A DNA stretch of 64,000 nucleotides from Porticoccaceae bacterium UBA4026 (GCA_002382445.1 DGAQ01000073.1:77691-141690); one strand, 5' to 3'; numbered from the stretch's first letter, positions 9,380 to 18,627 are shown. Translations and numbers: made by a program. Notes: generated by a model from the letters alone, not told the origin.

Positions 9380-10147
9380 ATGACAACAGAATTTGATGTG
9401 AGCGGGAAAGTGGCCATGGTGACGGGAGCGTCCAGTGGATTTGGTGTACATTTTGCGAAAATTTTGGCAGCTCGTGGCGCTAGGGTGGTAGTTGCAGCGC
9501 GTCGTGTTGATCGCCTTGAGGCACTAGTGGCTGAAATTAAGGCCCTGGGTGGTGACGCCGTGGCGGTTGCGATGGATGTAACTAGCTCTGAATCTATTGC
9601 GACTGCTTTTGATCAGGGAGAAGCGGCATTTGGTACGATTACCTTAGTGGCTAATAATGCTGGTGTGGCAGATGTCAGAAGCGCTCTTAAGATTGATGAG
9701 TCGAGCTGGGATGCAATGATTGATACCAATTTGAAAGGGGTTTGGCTCGTGGCTCAACAGGCCGCTAAACGAATGATTGAAGCGGGTGTTGGTGGTGCTA
9801 TTGTCAATACGGCATCTATTCTTGGTCTGCGCGTTTCCTTTGGACAGTCTAGTTACTCCGCTTCGAAGGCGGCCGTTGTACAGTTGACCAAATCTCTAGC
9901 GCTGGAGTGGGCCGGCAAAGGGATTCGTGTCAACGCACTCTGCCCTGGCTACTTTTTAACTGAAATGACAGAAGCGGTATTTGCGTCTCCTGAGAGTCAG
10001 TCCTATCTCACCTCGTCGCCTGCTCGCCGTGCTGGTGCTATGGACGAGATAACGGGACCATTTTTGCTGTTGGCCAGCGATGCGGGTTCTTATCTGCATG
10101 GTGTTGCATTGCCTGTTGATGGCGGGCAATCTATTGGTAATATGTAA
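9380..10147 (+). CDS. SDR family NAD(P)-dependent oxidoreductase
   Basis: A classical short-chain dehydrogenase/reductase of 255 residues. The Rossmann motif TGASSGFG is near residue 14, NNAG near residue 90, the catalytic Ser sits in the NTASILG strand, and YSASK gives the active-site Tyr and Lys. The end, VDGGQSIGNM, is typical of cytosolic SDRs. An AGGAAAAGAG ribosome site precedes the ATG. It lies between the phosphatase and pdxH. Substrate is not deducible; acyl-CoA or 3-oxoacyl chemistry is possible in this size class but unproved. Confidence 0.88.
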   Translation: MTTEFDVSGKVAMVTGASSGFGVHFAKILAARGARVVVAARRVDRLEALVAEIKALGGDAVAVAMDVTSSESIATAFDQGEAAFGTITLVANNAGVADVRSALKIDESSWDAMIDTNLKGVWLVAQQAAKRMIEAGVGGAIVNTASILGLRVSFGQSSYSASKAAVVQLTKSLALEWAGKGIRVNALCPGYFLTEMTEAVFASPESQSYLTSSPARRAGAMDEITGPFLLLASDAGSYLHGVALPVDGGQSIGNM

Positions 10148-10177
10148 GACTGTTTTAAGGTTGCGGATGGAAATACT

Positions 10178-10813
10178 ATGAGCCTTCAAGATAATCGACG
10201 CGAGTATGATTACGGGAAACTGTCTCGTGAGTCCTTGCTGGATGACCCATTTACTCAGTTTAACCTGTGGATGGCGCAGGCTCTTGAGTCCGGTATTGTT
10301 GACCCTACCGCGATGAGTGTCGCTACAGTTGATAGTGATGGTAAGCCTTGGCAGCGCATGGTGCTGTTAAAAGGGTTGGATGAGCGTGGTTTTGTTTTTT
10401 ACACCAATTTGGGTAGCCGAAAAGCAACGGATATTATGTCTAACCCTCAGGTGAGCCTTCAGTTTCCTTGGTTGCAGTTGGATCGGCAGGTGATAGTGGG
10501 TGGGATGGCAGAGCTTTTGTCAGATAAGGAGGTCAGTGACTATTTTCAGAGTCGACCAACATCAAGCCAACTCGCCGCTTGGGCGTCAAAGCAAAGCAGC
10601 CCTATCGCCTCACGCGAGGCGCTGGAAGCCCAGTTCGAAGCCGTGCAACAACGTTTTGGTTGTGGAGAGATTCCTTTGCCAGAGTTTTGGGGTGGCTATA
10701 GGGTAGTTCCTAGCGAATTTGAGTTTTGGCAGGGCGGTGAAAATCGCCTTCATGACCGCTTTTCATTCCAGCGCAATGGAGATAGCTGGAATATCTCACG
10801 GTTGTCTCCCTAA
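10178..10813 (+). CDS. pdxH: Pyridoxamine/pyridoxine 5'-phosphate oxidase
   Basis: An FMN flavoenzyme of 211 residues that oxidises pyridoxine or pyridoxamine phosphate to pyridoxal phosphate. The N-terminal REYDYGKLSRESL segment, the MSVATVDSDGKPWQRMVLLKG FMN-binding region, FYTNLGSRKA, and the C-terminal WGGYRVVPSEFEFWQGGENRLHDR block are all diagnostic. Length matches the family. The stop overlaps that of convergent greB by four bases (CTAA). It is the PLP salvage step; the de novo gene pdxJ is missing from its expected place near 61854 in this window. Confidence 0.95.
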   Translation: MSLQDNRREYDYGKLSRESLLDDPFTQFNLWMAQALESGIVDPTAMSVATVDSDGKPWQRMVLLKGLDERGFVFYTNLGSRKATDIMSNPQVSLQFPWLQLDRQVIVGGMAELLSDKEVSDYFQSRPTSSQLAAWASKQSSPIASREALEAQFEAVQQRFGCGEIPLPEFWGGYRVVPSEFEFWQGGENRLHDRFSFQRNGDSWNISRLSP

Positions 10814-11325
10814 GTGTTGGGCGGCTCGTAAGTGATGGCTGTAATAATGAAATGACGTTGTCCGGCAGGAGTTTCTACTGTTACTTGATTATCTAAGCAC
10901 TTTCCTACTAGCGCCTTAGCCATGGGTGAATCAATGCTAATCCAGTTAAGGGATGGATCTATTTCATCAGAGCCCACCAGCCTAAAAGTTTGCGGCAGAC
11001 TATTTCCCTGTTCATCTTCAACGGTCACCCAGGCGGCAAAGAATACCCTCGATGGATCCCTCGGTTTATCTTCAATAATCTTGGCATTTTCTAAGCGTTT
11101 AGTTAGGTAGCGTACTCGGCTATCAATTTCACGCAGGCGTCGCTTGCCGTAGATGTAGTCACCATTTTCAGAGCGATCTCCGTTCTTTGCAGCCTCATGA
11201 ACCACCTGGGTAACCTGGGGGCGCTCGATCTTCCAAAGTTGTCGAAGCTCGGCGCGCATATCGGCAGCACCTTGGGAGGTTATATATGGCGAGCTCCTGG
11301 GGCTGGGTGGGCGATAACGAGACAT
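10810..11325 (-). CDS. greB: Transcription elongation factor GreB
   Basis: A GreA/GreB family protein of 171 residues that stimulates RNA polymerase to cleave backtracked transcripts. The N-terminal coiled-coil contains the conserved NGDRSENGDYIYGKRRLREID tip with its acidic residues, and the C-terminal FKBP-like domain follows. The YIYGKRRLREID form is the GreB type. It is slightly longer than E. coli GreB because of a Pro/Ser-rich N-terminus. It lies three bases downstream of the S9 peptidase gene on the same strand, consistent with one transcript. Confidence 0.93.
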   Translation of the reverse strand: MSRYRPPSPRSSPYITSQGAADMRAELRQLWKIERPQVTQVVHEAAKNGDRSENGDYIYGKRRLREIDSRVRYLTKRLENAKIIEDKPRDPSRVFFAAWVTVEDEQGNSLPQTFRLVGSDEIDPSLNWISIDSPMAKALVGKCLDNQVTVETPAGQRHFIITAITYEPPNT

Positions 11326-11328
11326 TAC

Positions 11329-13257
11329 TTAATTGGCCTCGGTAAGGTTAAACACGTCTTGATAAAAGTGTAGTTCGGATTCCATAGCGCGAATGATATT
11401 GTCGGCTTTTCTAAATCCATGCCCCTCATCATCAAAGGTCACATGAGCGACTTTAATTCCCTTGCTTTGCAATAGATTAACCATCATCTCTGCCTGATTG
11501 GGCGGAACAACCTTATCTTCAAGTCCCTGCAAAAAGATCACAGGGCAGTTCAGGCCATCGATATGGTTTATCGGTGATCTTTCAATATAGATATCTTTTC
11601 GTTCAGGATAGGGGCCTATCAAGCTATCCAAATAACGAGATTCAAATTTGTGAGTGTCCTTGGCCAGAGTTTCAAGATCACCAATACCGTACAGGCTTGC
11701 TCCTGCTTTAAAGGTGTCGGTAAAGGTCAGCGCTGAAAGTACGGTGTACCCGCCAGCACTTCCCCCTCGGATAATACAGCGCTCGGGGTCAATTTGCCCT
11801 AGGCTTGCAAGATAGCGTATGGCGTATTGGGTATCTTCAACATCGGCAAGTCCCCAGGCACCCACCAAACCTTGACGATAGTGACGGCCAAAACCCGTGC
11901 TACCCCGATAGTTAATGTCCACTACAGCAAAACCACGGTTCGTCCAATATTGTATCTTAAGGTTTAAGCTACTCTGTGTGGCGCCCGTTGGCCCACCATG
12001 ACATATAGCGATGACTAGCGGTAAGTCGTCGTCATGCCCGCGAAAATGACTGTTGGCCGGCGGGTAAAAGAAAGCATGCACTTTTTGATTGTTAGCACTG
12101 GGAAAAAAGACCGATTCCGGCTCAGATAACTCGCTGTTATCTATCGGCAGTAAGGCTGGCGCATAAACCTTATTTAGTGTGCTGTCCAAAGAAAAGCTAA
12201 TCAATTCTGTTGATAGTCCTGGGGCACCAGCCATCATAAACAAATTGCCATGATGGGTGCAGATACTATTCATATTACTGTAACAGCAGTCGATCTTAGC
12301 CAGTTTTTGAGCGGGTATGTCAATAAATCCGGCAAACCAAATCCCGGATTTAGTCCATGTGCAGCCTATGGTTTGACTGTCAATAAAATCGTAGGTTGAT
12401 GCTCCTAATTGCCATAGAGGTGCGCCAAATTCCGCCTCCATAGGGAGTACCGTTTCTCGGTGCCCCTCTCTGAAGCGGCAGATATTCCACCAATTATCTC
12501 TGTCGGACACGAAATACAGAAGATTGTCTGGTGACCACTGGGGTTGGAAAACAGCCTCGTCTTGGTTTGCGCCTGCTACTAGATATTTGTTCGTTAGCCG
12601 CGTGCCGCTAATGGATGCTTGCCACAGCTGCGTATTATCCCAAGGCATGTGGGGGTGTCGCCATTCAATCCAGCAGATCATCGTTTTGTCGGGGCTGAGG
12701 CACGGATAGGCATAGAAGTCAGCCCCTGAAACCAAGGGCTCCACCTCAGGTTGCTCTTGATCTAAGGCAATACTGGCGATGTAGTTAGTCGGCTCTCGGC
12801 CCTCAGTATGCTCCTCACAAACGGCGATCAGACGATGATTACTTGTATCCGCAACAAGGTCGGCAAAGCGAAAAGGTCCTTCAGGACTTATCGGCGAGGG
12901 GCTACTAGGAAAATCTAAATCGAGCTGATAAATACGTTGATCTAGGCCGTTCACAAAATAGAGCTTTTGGTCGGATACTGTATAGGCCATTCCGCCGTAC
13001 TCGTGTACTTTACTATTGCAACTGTACCGAGTTGGCAAAAGGTCTCTGATCGTTCCATCTAAAGTCTGGCACATAATGACATTGCGGCCGGCTTCCCAGG
13101 GACGGTTTTCCACCCAAAATAGTGTATTTCCACTGGATTGAAGGTGATTGAGTCCAGGTGCGGCGCGAGTAATCATCTCTGCGCTAATTTTTGATGGCCA
13201 GCTACCGAAGGGCTTTATCGCCTTGGGGGTTATGGCTTTAGTAATATCAATGTCCAA
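11329..13257 (-). CDS. Prolyl oligopeptidase-like S9 family peptidase
   Basis: A 642-residue protein with an N-terminal beta-propeller (repeated WSPDNLLYFVSD-type blades) and a C-terminal alpha/beta hydrolase domain. The catalytic triad is visible: S500 in GGSAGG, D581 in GLEDKVVPP and H613 in DEGHGF. That layout is typical of acylaminoacyl-peptidase or dipeptidyl-peptidase relatives in family S9. No clear signal peptide, so probably cytoplasmic. It sits between the SUI1 factor and greB with 3-4 base gaps. Peptide specificity cannot be stated. Confidence 0.87.
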   Translation of the reverse strand: MDIDITKAITPKAIKPFGSWPSKISAEMITRAAPGLNHLQSSGNTLFWVENRPWEAGRNVIMCQTLDGTIRDLLPTRYSCNSKVHEYGGMAYTVSDQKLYFVNGLDQRIYQLDLDFPSSPSPISPEGPFRFADLVADTSNHRLIAVCEEHTEGREPTNYIASIALDQEQPEVEPLVSGADFYAYPCLSPDKTMICWIEWRHPHMPWDNTQLWQASISGTRLTNKYLVAGANQDEAVFQPQWSPDNLLYFVSDRDNWWNICRFREGHRETVLPMEAEFGAPLWQLGASTYDFIDSQTIGCTWTKSGIWFAGFIDIPAQKLAKIDCCYSNMNSICTHHGNLFMMAGAPGLSTELISFSLDSTLNKVYAPALLPIDNSELSEPESVFFPSANNQKVHAFFYPPANSHFRGHDDDLPLVIAICHGGPTGATQSSLNLKIQYWTNRGFAVVDINYRGSTGFGRHYRQGLVGAWGLADVEDTQYAIRYLASLGQIDPERCIIRGGSAGGYTVLSALTFTDTFKAGASLYGIGDLETLAKDTHKFESRYLDSLIGPYPERKDIYIERSPINHIDGLNCPVIFLQGLEDKVVPPNQAEMMVNLLQSKGIKVAHVTFDDEGHGFRKADNIIRAMESELHFYQDVFNLTEAN

Positions 13258-13261
13258 TGGA

Positions 13262-13588
13262 TCAGCCTCCTGCTAATTTGACCTGGTGGCCGCGTTTTTC
13301 TAGTTCTTCCTTAAGTAAATCACGATGATCACCTTGGATCTCGATGACCCCTGATTTGACTGTACCGCCAGTGGAACATTTTTGTTTTAACTGTTTTGCT
13401 AAGGCCTTCAATTCAGCTTCTGGTAATTCAATACCTGAAACAGTGGTAACCCCTTTACCTTTGCGACCCTTGGTTTCGCGCCTAATGCGCACAGTGCCAT
13501 CTCCTGAGAACGCCTGTGATTGCTCGCCTTCTTTAATACGGCCGACGTCGGTGGAATAGACTAATCGTGATTCTTTGTTAGCCATCAA
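13262..13588 (-). CDS. yciH: SUI1/YciH family translation factor
   Basis: A 108-residue protein with the eIF1/SUI1 fold. Diagnostic segments are the basic VRIRRETKGRKGKGVTTVSG block, LKALAKQLKQKCSTGGTVK, and the GDHRDLLKEELEKRGHQVKLAGG end. E. coli YciH can influence initiation fidelity in vitro, and its cellular role is still debated. It overlaps the quinone oxidoreductase stop by four bases and precedes the S9 peptidase by four, so the genes 14586 to 10810 look like one minus-strand transcript. Confidence 0.9.
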   Translation of the reverse strand: MMANKESRLVYSTDVGRIKEGEQSQAFSGDGTVRIRRETKGRKGKGVTTVSGIELPEAELKALAKQLKQKCSTGGTVKSGVIEIQGDHRDLLKEELEKRGHQVKLAGG

Positions 13589-14586
13589 TTAGTCTCTGTT
13601 ATCAGCAGTAATTTACCAATATGTTTATTTGATTCCATTAGCTCATGAGCTTGATTGGCCTGTGTCAGAGAAAATCTGCTGTTAACAACGGGTGTGAACT
13701 TTCCCTGCGCAATTAATGGCCAAACCTGAGATTCAACGCCCTTGGCAATTCGTATTTTGTCATCCAGTGGTTGCGCCCTAAGAGTTGAACCGGTTAACAC
13801 TATCTGTTTCAGCATTAGAGGCATTAGATCTATTTGAACTTTGGAGCCGCGTAAAAAAGCAATATTAACGATTCGTGCCTTTGGTGCGCAGACGGCAAAG
13901 TTTTGCTGAACATAGTCTCCTCCAACCATGTCTAGCACTACATTAACACCACCCACAGTGAGGTCGTTACAGATGTCGACAAAATTTTGCTCGCGGTAGT
14001 TGATAGCTTTGACCGCGCCTAGATTTTCGCAGACTCTACACTTTTCATCAGACCCCGCGGTGGCGATAACCTTAATACCCAATGCGCTGGCCATTTGAAT
14101 GGCGGTGGTACCAATACCACTGGAACCGCCATGCACTAATAGCCATTCGTTGGGTTTTAATTGGCCTCGTTCAAAAAGGTTATGCCAAACCGTAAAGCAG
14201 GTTTCCGGCAGTGTCGCGGCATCTTCAAGGTCTAGACCATCAGGAATGGGTAGACACAGAGATGCTTCTGCCACGGCGTATTCAGCGTAACCACCTCCTG
14301 CGAGTAAAGCACATACCTGGTCACCTATTTTCCAGCGCGTGACCTCAGGGCCAGCAGCCACCACTGTGCCAGATACCTCAAGGCCAGGAATGTCTGACGC
14401 CCCAGGAGGGGCAGGATAAAAGCCGAGGCGCTGAAAAACATCGGGCCGATTAACCCCTGCTGCCGCGACTTTGATGAGCACTTGACGGTCATTTTGTGAG
14501 GGCATGGGGCGTGATACCGGCTGTAAAACGTCTGGACCACCGGGTTGTCTAATTTCGATGCTGATTTGGTTGATGGGTAGGCTCAT
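13585..14586 (-). CDS. NAD(P)H quinone oxidoreductase, PIG3/zinc-independent MDR type
   Basis: A medium-chain dehydrogenase/reductase of the PIG3-like quinone oxidoreductase group. An N-terminal GroES-like domain (AAGVNRPDVFQRLGFYPAPPGASDIPGLEVSG) is followed by a Rossmann domain with VHGGSSGIGTTAIQMA. No zinc-ligand pattern is seen. I take the ATG at 14586 because AAGAGGT lies a short distance upstream and the product then begins MSLPINQ; a longer reading from 14646 would add a 20-residue extension. This gives 333 residues. It probably reduces quinones using NADPH. It overlaps yciH by four bases. Confidence 0.87.
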   Translation of the reverse strand: MSLPINQISIEIRQPGGPDVLQPVSRPMPSQNDRQVLIKVAAAGVNRPDVFQRLGFYPAPPGASDIPGLEVSGTVVAAGPEVTRWKIGDQVCALLAGGGYAEYAVAEASLCLPIPDGLDLEDAATLPETCFTVWHNLFERGQLKPNEWLLVHGGSSGIGTTAIQMASALGIKVIATAGSDEKCRVCENLGAVKAINYREQNFVDICNDLTVGGVNVVLDMVGGDYVQQNFAVCAPKARIVNIAFLRGSKVQIDLMPLMLKQIVLTGSTLRAQPLDDKIRIAKGVESQVWPLIAQGKFTPVVNSRFSLTQANQAHELMESNKHIGKLLLITETN

Positions 14587-14665
14587 CAATGACCTCTTAG
14601 TGGTAAAGTTAGAGTTTAGCTGTAGATAGGGTCGTTTCTCAATCATCTAAACAAACCATTATAGT

Positions 14666-15586
14666 TTAATGGCGTTCTGTTAGTTTTTTGGCCTTGCCCC
14701 ACAATCGCCCATCGATTGCCGTGAGCCCTAAGCCAATGAACAGCATGCCAATAAAATATTCGGCATGCAGCTTCTCATTTAGCACGAGCCAGCCAAGTAG
14801 ACTGGCGGTGACGGGGACGAGAAAGGTAACCAACACGACGTTGGTGGCGCCGGAAGTGGCTAATATTCGGAAAAATAAAATATAGGCTAAGGCTGTTGAA
14901 AAAATAGCCAATGACAAAACCGCCAGCCAAACTTTTAAGCTTGGATTTGCCAACTGATAAGGTTGTTCAATTAACAACGCCAAGGGCAGTAAAATAATGG
15001 TTGCTGCAGTCACCTGACCAACAACGGTGGAAAAAGGACTAATACCCATAGTTTTGAATCGTCTACCATAGACGGTTCCAAATCCATAGGACGCGGCGGC
15101 GGCCATGATGGCGAATTGAGCGGTATTAGTGCCGGCATCTGACAGTGATGCTGGACCAATTAATACCATCACACCGAGTAATCCAACGACTACCCCAGTG
15201 ATTTTTGCGGGTGTCATGCGCTCGTCAGTTAATAGGGCGCCAGCAATAAGGACGGTAAATAAGGGTGTTGTAGCATTGATTATGGAAGCTAAGCCAGATG
15301 AGATATGGGTTTGACCCCAAACAATAAGAGAGAAGGGGATGGCGTTATTGAGTAACCCCAAGACAAAAAACGATCGCCACAATTTAAGGGATTTAGGTAC
15401 CTCATACCCAGCGACAAGTAAGATGATCCATAATGTCGCGGAAGCCAGGCCAACTCTCATTGTCACAATCGTTAATGGAGGTAATTCGGATACCGCCACC
15501 GCGATAAAAAAGAATGACCCACCCCATAGGAAAGATAACAGCAGTAACATTAACCAGTCTTTAGGCGACATTGTCTGGTTGATCAT
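14666..15586 (-). CDS. DMT superfamily (EamA) transporter
   Basis: A 306-residue hydrophobic protein with about ten predicted membrane helices arranged as two EamA repeats, the second starting near residue 155. The first helix carries the common LSFLWGGSFFF pattern and the loop before it is short. EamA proteins export metabolites, amino acids or drugs; no substrate can be named. It is the first gene of the minus-strand run that continues into the quinone oxidoreductase gene, separated by 79 bases, so cotranscription is uncertain. Confidence 0.85.
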   Translation of the reverse strand: MINQTMSPKDWLMLLLLSFLWGGSFFFIAVAVSELPPLTIVTMRVGLASATLWIILLVAGYEVPKSLKLWRSFFVLGLLNNAIPFSLIVWGQTHISSGLASIINATTPLFTVLIAGALLTDERMTPAKITGVVVGLLGVMVLIGPASLSDAGTNTAQFAIMAAAASYGFGTVYGRRFKTMGISPFSTVVGQVTAATIILLPLALLIEQPYQLANPSLKVWLAVLSLAIFSTALAYILFFRILATSGATNVVLVTFLVPVTASLLGWLVLNEKLHAEYFIGMLFIGLGLTAIDGRLWGKAKKLTERH

Positions 15587-15785
15587 TGCAGGGCTTCCAA
15601 AATTATTAGTTGGTTTTAATAGGGAGTAAGGTTTAGGTGCAATACTAACATTGTCCGATAGGCTAAACGATCTCTAATCTAGCCGCTTATTCGATTTTAA
15701 GACTGAATGGATAAAGATAAGGGAATAGTTTAATTGCACATTACTGCCTACAATGTGTCTATCTAATTATACCAAGGCGAGCATT

Positions 15786-16613
15786 ATGGTTGAAGCATCC
15801 TTGAGAGAGAAAACGTACCAGGTTATTTTTGGAACGGATACGCCCGCTGGGCAGAAATTTGATATAGCCTTGATCTATGTCATTTTGCTTAGTGTGCTTG
15901 CAATCGTTCTGGATTCGATCGAATCCGTTAACGGCCAGTATGGTCTGTGGTTGTTTCGCTTGGAATGGTTTTTTACGTTGTTATTTTCTGTTGAATATTT
16001 GCTGAGAATCTACTCGTCGCCTAAGCCTTTACATTACATGTTTAGTTTTTATGGCCTGGTAGATTTGCTGTCTATCGTGCCGACTTACCTAGCGCTTATC
16101 GTGCCGGGTGCTAATTATTGGCTGGTGATACGTTTATTAAGAGTGCTTAGAATATTCAGAGTATTTAAGCTAGTACGTTATCTGTCTGAGGCCAATATAT
16201 TACTGCGCTCAATGTATGCGGCACGACGTAAAGTGCTGGTTTTCTTTGTGGTTGTTTTGGTTCTTAGTGTGATTTTTGGCAGTTTGATGTTTTTGGTTGA
16301 AGGGCCTGGTAATGGCTTTACTAGTATTCCCCGCAGTATTTACTGGACTATTGTGACTATCACCACTGTTGGCTATGGCGACATTACTCCGCAAACACCC
16401 GTTGGGCAGATTTTATCGACCATAATCATGCTGACGGGCTATAGCATTATTGCTATTCCCACGGGTATTTTTACCGCCGAAATCGCTCGTGAGATGCACT
16501 CTGAAATTAACAATCGCCAATGCAATGTATGCGATCGCAGGGGTCATCATCGAGACGCTGAGTACTGTCATCAGTGCGGTGTAACCTTGCCCGAAAGGCT
16601 TGTCGAGAATTAA
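15786..16613 (+). CDS. Voltage-gated-like potassium channel with C-terminal zinc ribbon
   Basis: A six-helix ion channel of the Kv type, 275 residues. S4 has regularly spaced positive charges (RLLRVLRIFRVFKLVR), and the pore carries the potassium filter TTVGYGD. After S6 the cytoplasmic tail has a CX2C-X11-CX2C arrangement that looks like a small zinc ribbon. I start at ATG 15786, after an AAGGCGAG ribosome site; an upstream ATG at 15753 would add 11 residues with a weaker site. The stop overlaps that of convergent comM through TTAA. Role is probably potassium conductance or membrane potential control; gating is not known. Confidence 0.85.
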   Translation: MVEASLREKTYQVIFGTDTPAGQKFDIALIYVILLSVLAIVLDSIESVNGQYGLWLFRLEWFFTLLFSVEYLLRIYSSPKPLHYMFSFYGLVDLLSIVPTYLALIVPGANYWLVIRLLRVLRIFRVFKLVRYLSEANILLRSMYAARRKVLVFFVVVLVLSVIFGSLMFLVEGPGNGFTSIPRSIYWTIVTITTVGYGDITPQTPVGQILSTIIMLTGYSIIAIPTGIFTAEIAREMHSEINNRQCNVCDRRGHHRDAEYCHQCGVTLPERLVEN

Positions 16614-18118
16614 TCGCTAGCTCTCCTATCCATTGTTGAGCGATAGCTCAAGGCTTCTTGGTAATGAGGTATTTCTGGATAGCTAATCTTCTCTAGGTCT
16701 GCGAGGGTTCTAGCAACTTTTAGAACGCGGTAAAAGCCTCGAGTAGATAAAGCGAATTGATCAATTGCCTGGTTCATCAAAGACTTTTGTTCTTTGTTTA
16801 AGGGGCATACTTCTCGAAGCTCTTGGCTACTTAAGTCTGCATTGATTTTCCCTTGCCTTTCTATTTGCAAGTAGCGTGCGGCGCAGACTCTGGTCTGTAT
16901 CTGCTGGTTAGTTTCGCCTTTGGCGATCGTCTCTTGGCTCAATAACTGATGGTTGGTAATGGCAGAGACCTGTACTTGTAAATCAATGCGGTCTAATAGG
17001 GGACCTGAAATTTTATTTTGATAGCGAGTAATCTGATCTAGGGGGCACACACAGCGGTTTGAGCCGAGGTGCCCACAAGGGCATGGATTCATGGCTGCGA
17101 TAAGCTGAAATTTTGCCGGATATAGAGTTTGGGCGTTAACCCTAGATATCATTATCTGACCAGACTCTAAAGGCTCTCTCAGTACTTCTAAAACATTTCT
17201 GGAAAACTCAGGTAGCTCATCGAGGAATAATACCCCATGGTGCGCTAAAGAGATTTCGCCAGGCTTTGGGATACCTCCGCCTCCTACCAGCGCTGCCGCT
17301 GAGGCTGTATGGTGAGGTGATCTAAATGGCCGAAGCCAAATATTTTGACGTAGACCTTTCCCAGCGACTGAGTGTATCGAGGCCACTTCGAGGGCTTCTT
17401 GATTCGACAGCGGAGGTAGAATGCCTGCCAGGCGGCTAGCAAGCATGGTTTTACCCGTTCCTGGGGGTCCGTAGAAAAGTAGATGATGACCACCCGTGGC
17501 GGCTATCTCCATGGCACGTTTTGCGTGTTGCTGGCCGATAATGTCACTCAATTCCTCGGTCGACTCAGTCAGTACCCGGTCTTCTCTCAACCATAACTCT
17601 ATAGTTTCCCGACCATGGAGATGCGCGGAAACTTCCAGCAAATGATTGGCTGGCAAGACGGCCAATGACTCCACTAGAGAGGCTTCGTGTGCGTTTTCCT
17701 TGGCAATAATCAACTGGTTGTCGGCTTCAGAGCATCGCTGAGCAGAAGGAAGAAGGGCGTCGACTGGACGAATATCGCCAGTTAGAGCTAATTCGCCAAT
17801 AAATTCGTAATCCTTAACACGGTCGCTGGGCACCTGACCTGAGGCCACCAGGATACCAATGGCGATAGCCAAATCAAAGCGGCTTCCTTGTTTGGGAATG
17901 TCCGCCGGCGCGAGGTTTACCGTAATGCGTCGAGCGGGAAATTCGAAGTGAGAATTAATAATCGCACTGCGAACACGATCTTTACTTTCTTTGACGGAGG
18001 CTTCAGGTAATCCCACAATATTGAAGGCTGGAAGGCCGTTAGAGAGGTGGACCTCGACTGATATTATGGGCGCTTCGATACCCAATTTGGCTCGACTTTT
18101 GATAACAGCAAGTGACAT
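16610..18118 (-). CDS. comM: YifB/ComM family Mg-chelatase-like AAA ATPase
   Basis: A 502-residue protein with an N-terminal ChlI-like (Lon substrate-like) domain, an AAA core with Walker A GPPGTGKT and Walker B HHGVLFLDELPEF, and a C-terminal Mg-chelatase domain. It includes the MNPCPCGH block with cysteines. ComM is a hexameric helicase promoting branch migration during natural transformation in Vibrio and Acinetobacter. Its presence does not prove competence, because the family is widespread. It follows ubiK on the same strand by 50 bases. Confidence 0.93.
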   Translation of the reverse strand: MSLAVIKSRAKLGIEAPIISVEVHLSNGLPAFNIVGLPEASVKESKDRVRSAIINSHFEFPARRITVNLAPADIPKQGSRFDLAIAIGILVASGQVPSDRVKDYEFIGELALTGDIRPVDALLPSAQRCSEADNQLIIAKENAHEASLVESLAVLPANHLLEVSAHLHGRETIELWLREDRVLTESTEELSDIIGQQHAKRAMEIAATGGHHLLFYGPPGTGKTMLASRLAGILPPLSNQEALEVASIHSVAGKGLRQNIWLRPFRSPHHTASAAALVGGGGIPKPGEISLAHHGVLFLDELPEFSRNVLEVLREPLESGQIMISRVNAQTLYPAKFQLIAAMNPCPCGHLGSNRCVCPLDQITRYQNKISGPLLDRIDLQVQVSAITNHQLLSQETIAKGETNQQIQTRVCAARYLQIERQGKINADLSSQELREVCPLNKEQKSLMNQAIDQFALSTRGFYRVLKVARTLADLEKISYPEIPHYQEALSYRSTMDRRASD

Positions 18119-18168
18119 CTAACATACCTCCGTGTATGTGGTTTGTATTCCTTTGTATTCACATTAAT

Positions 18169-18423
18169 CTATTTATCTTGATTGGTTAGCAGAGTTTCCA
18201 ACTCAGTGAGTTGCTGCTCAAGCGTGTCAATTTTTTTCCGAGAGCGCAACAAAACCGCCTGTTGTGCATCGAATTCGTCACGAGACACTATATCTAATCC
18301 GTCGAGAGTTTTTGTCATTGCGGCGCGGAGCAATTGTTGCAGTTCTCCGTTAATCGATTGAGCGCCAGAAAGGGCGTCAGTGAAATTGTTTTGAAACTGG
18401 TTGTATAGATCGTCTGAGTTCAT
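18169..18423 (-). CDS. ubiK: UbiK accessory factor (YqiC/BMFP family)
   Basis: An 84-residue protein of the BMFP/YqiC family. The N-terminal amphipathic helix is followed by a C-terminal coiled coil with regular hydrophobic heptads (LRSRKKIDTLEQQLTELETLL). UbiK supports ubiquinone biosynthesis in aerobic conditions by interacting with UbiJ and membrane lipid. Same-strand comM follows. The upstream gap to the TorF-like gene also carries the nitrogen promoter described here, but on the opposite strand. Confidence 0.87.
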   Translation of the reverse strand: MNSDDLYNQFQNNFTDALSGAQSINGELQQLLRAAMTKTLDGLDIVSRDEFDAQQAVLLRSRKKIDTLEQQLTELETLLTNQDK

Positions 18424-18516
18424 TTAGTTACTCCGCAGTGAATCCTATTATTCAGTGTTTGATTGTTTCTGTCAGTTTTTTCTGTGTTAACAGGCGCTTT
18501 TGTAACAACCGTTGTT

Positions 18517-18533
18517 TTTCCCAATCTGGTGCA
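18517..18533 (+). promoter_or_regulatory. Putative distal NtrC-binding site
   Basis: The right half, TGGTGCA at 18527-18533, matches the NtrC consensus TGCACCA-N3-TGGTGCA exactly, and CCAA precedes it. The left half is poor. It is centred about 130 bases upstream of the predicted start of transcription from the sigma-54 promoter at 18628, a normal enhancer distance. Confidence 0.45.
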
Positions 18534-18557
18534 CTAGGGATCACAGTCAAATGAGGA

Positions 18558-18576
18558 TGCGCACCAAAATGACGCA
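18558..18576 (+). promoter_or_regulatory. Putative proximal NtrC-binding site
   Basis: GCACCAAAATGACGCA at 18561-18576 agrees with the NtrC consensus GCACCAAAATGGTGCA at 14 of 16 positions. It is centred about 87 bases upstream of the predicted transcription start. Together with the site at 18517 it makes a paired enhancer as seen at glnA and glnK promoters. Confidence 0.65.
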
Positions 18577-18627
18577 AAGAGCTTCTTTACCGCCAACAAA
18601 TCACTGTTGATATAGATCTTTGGTAGT

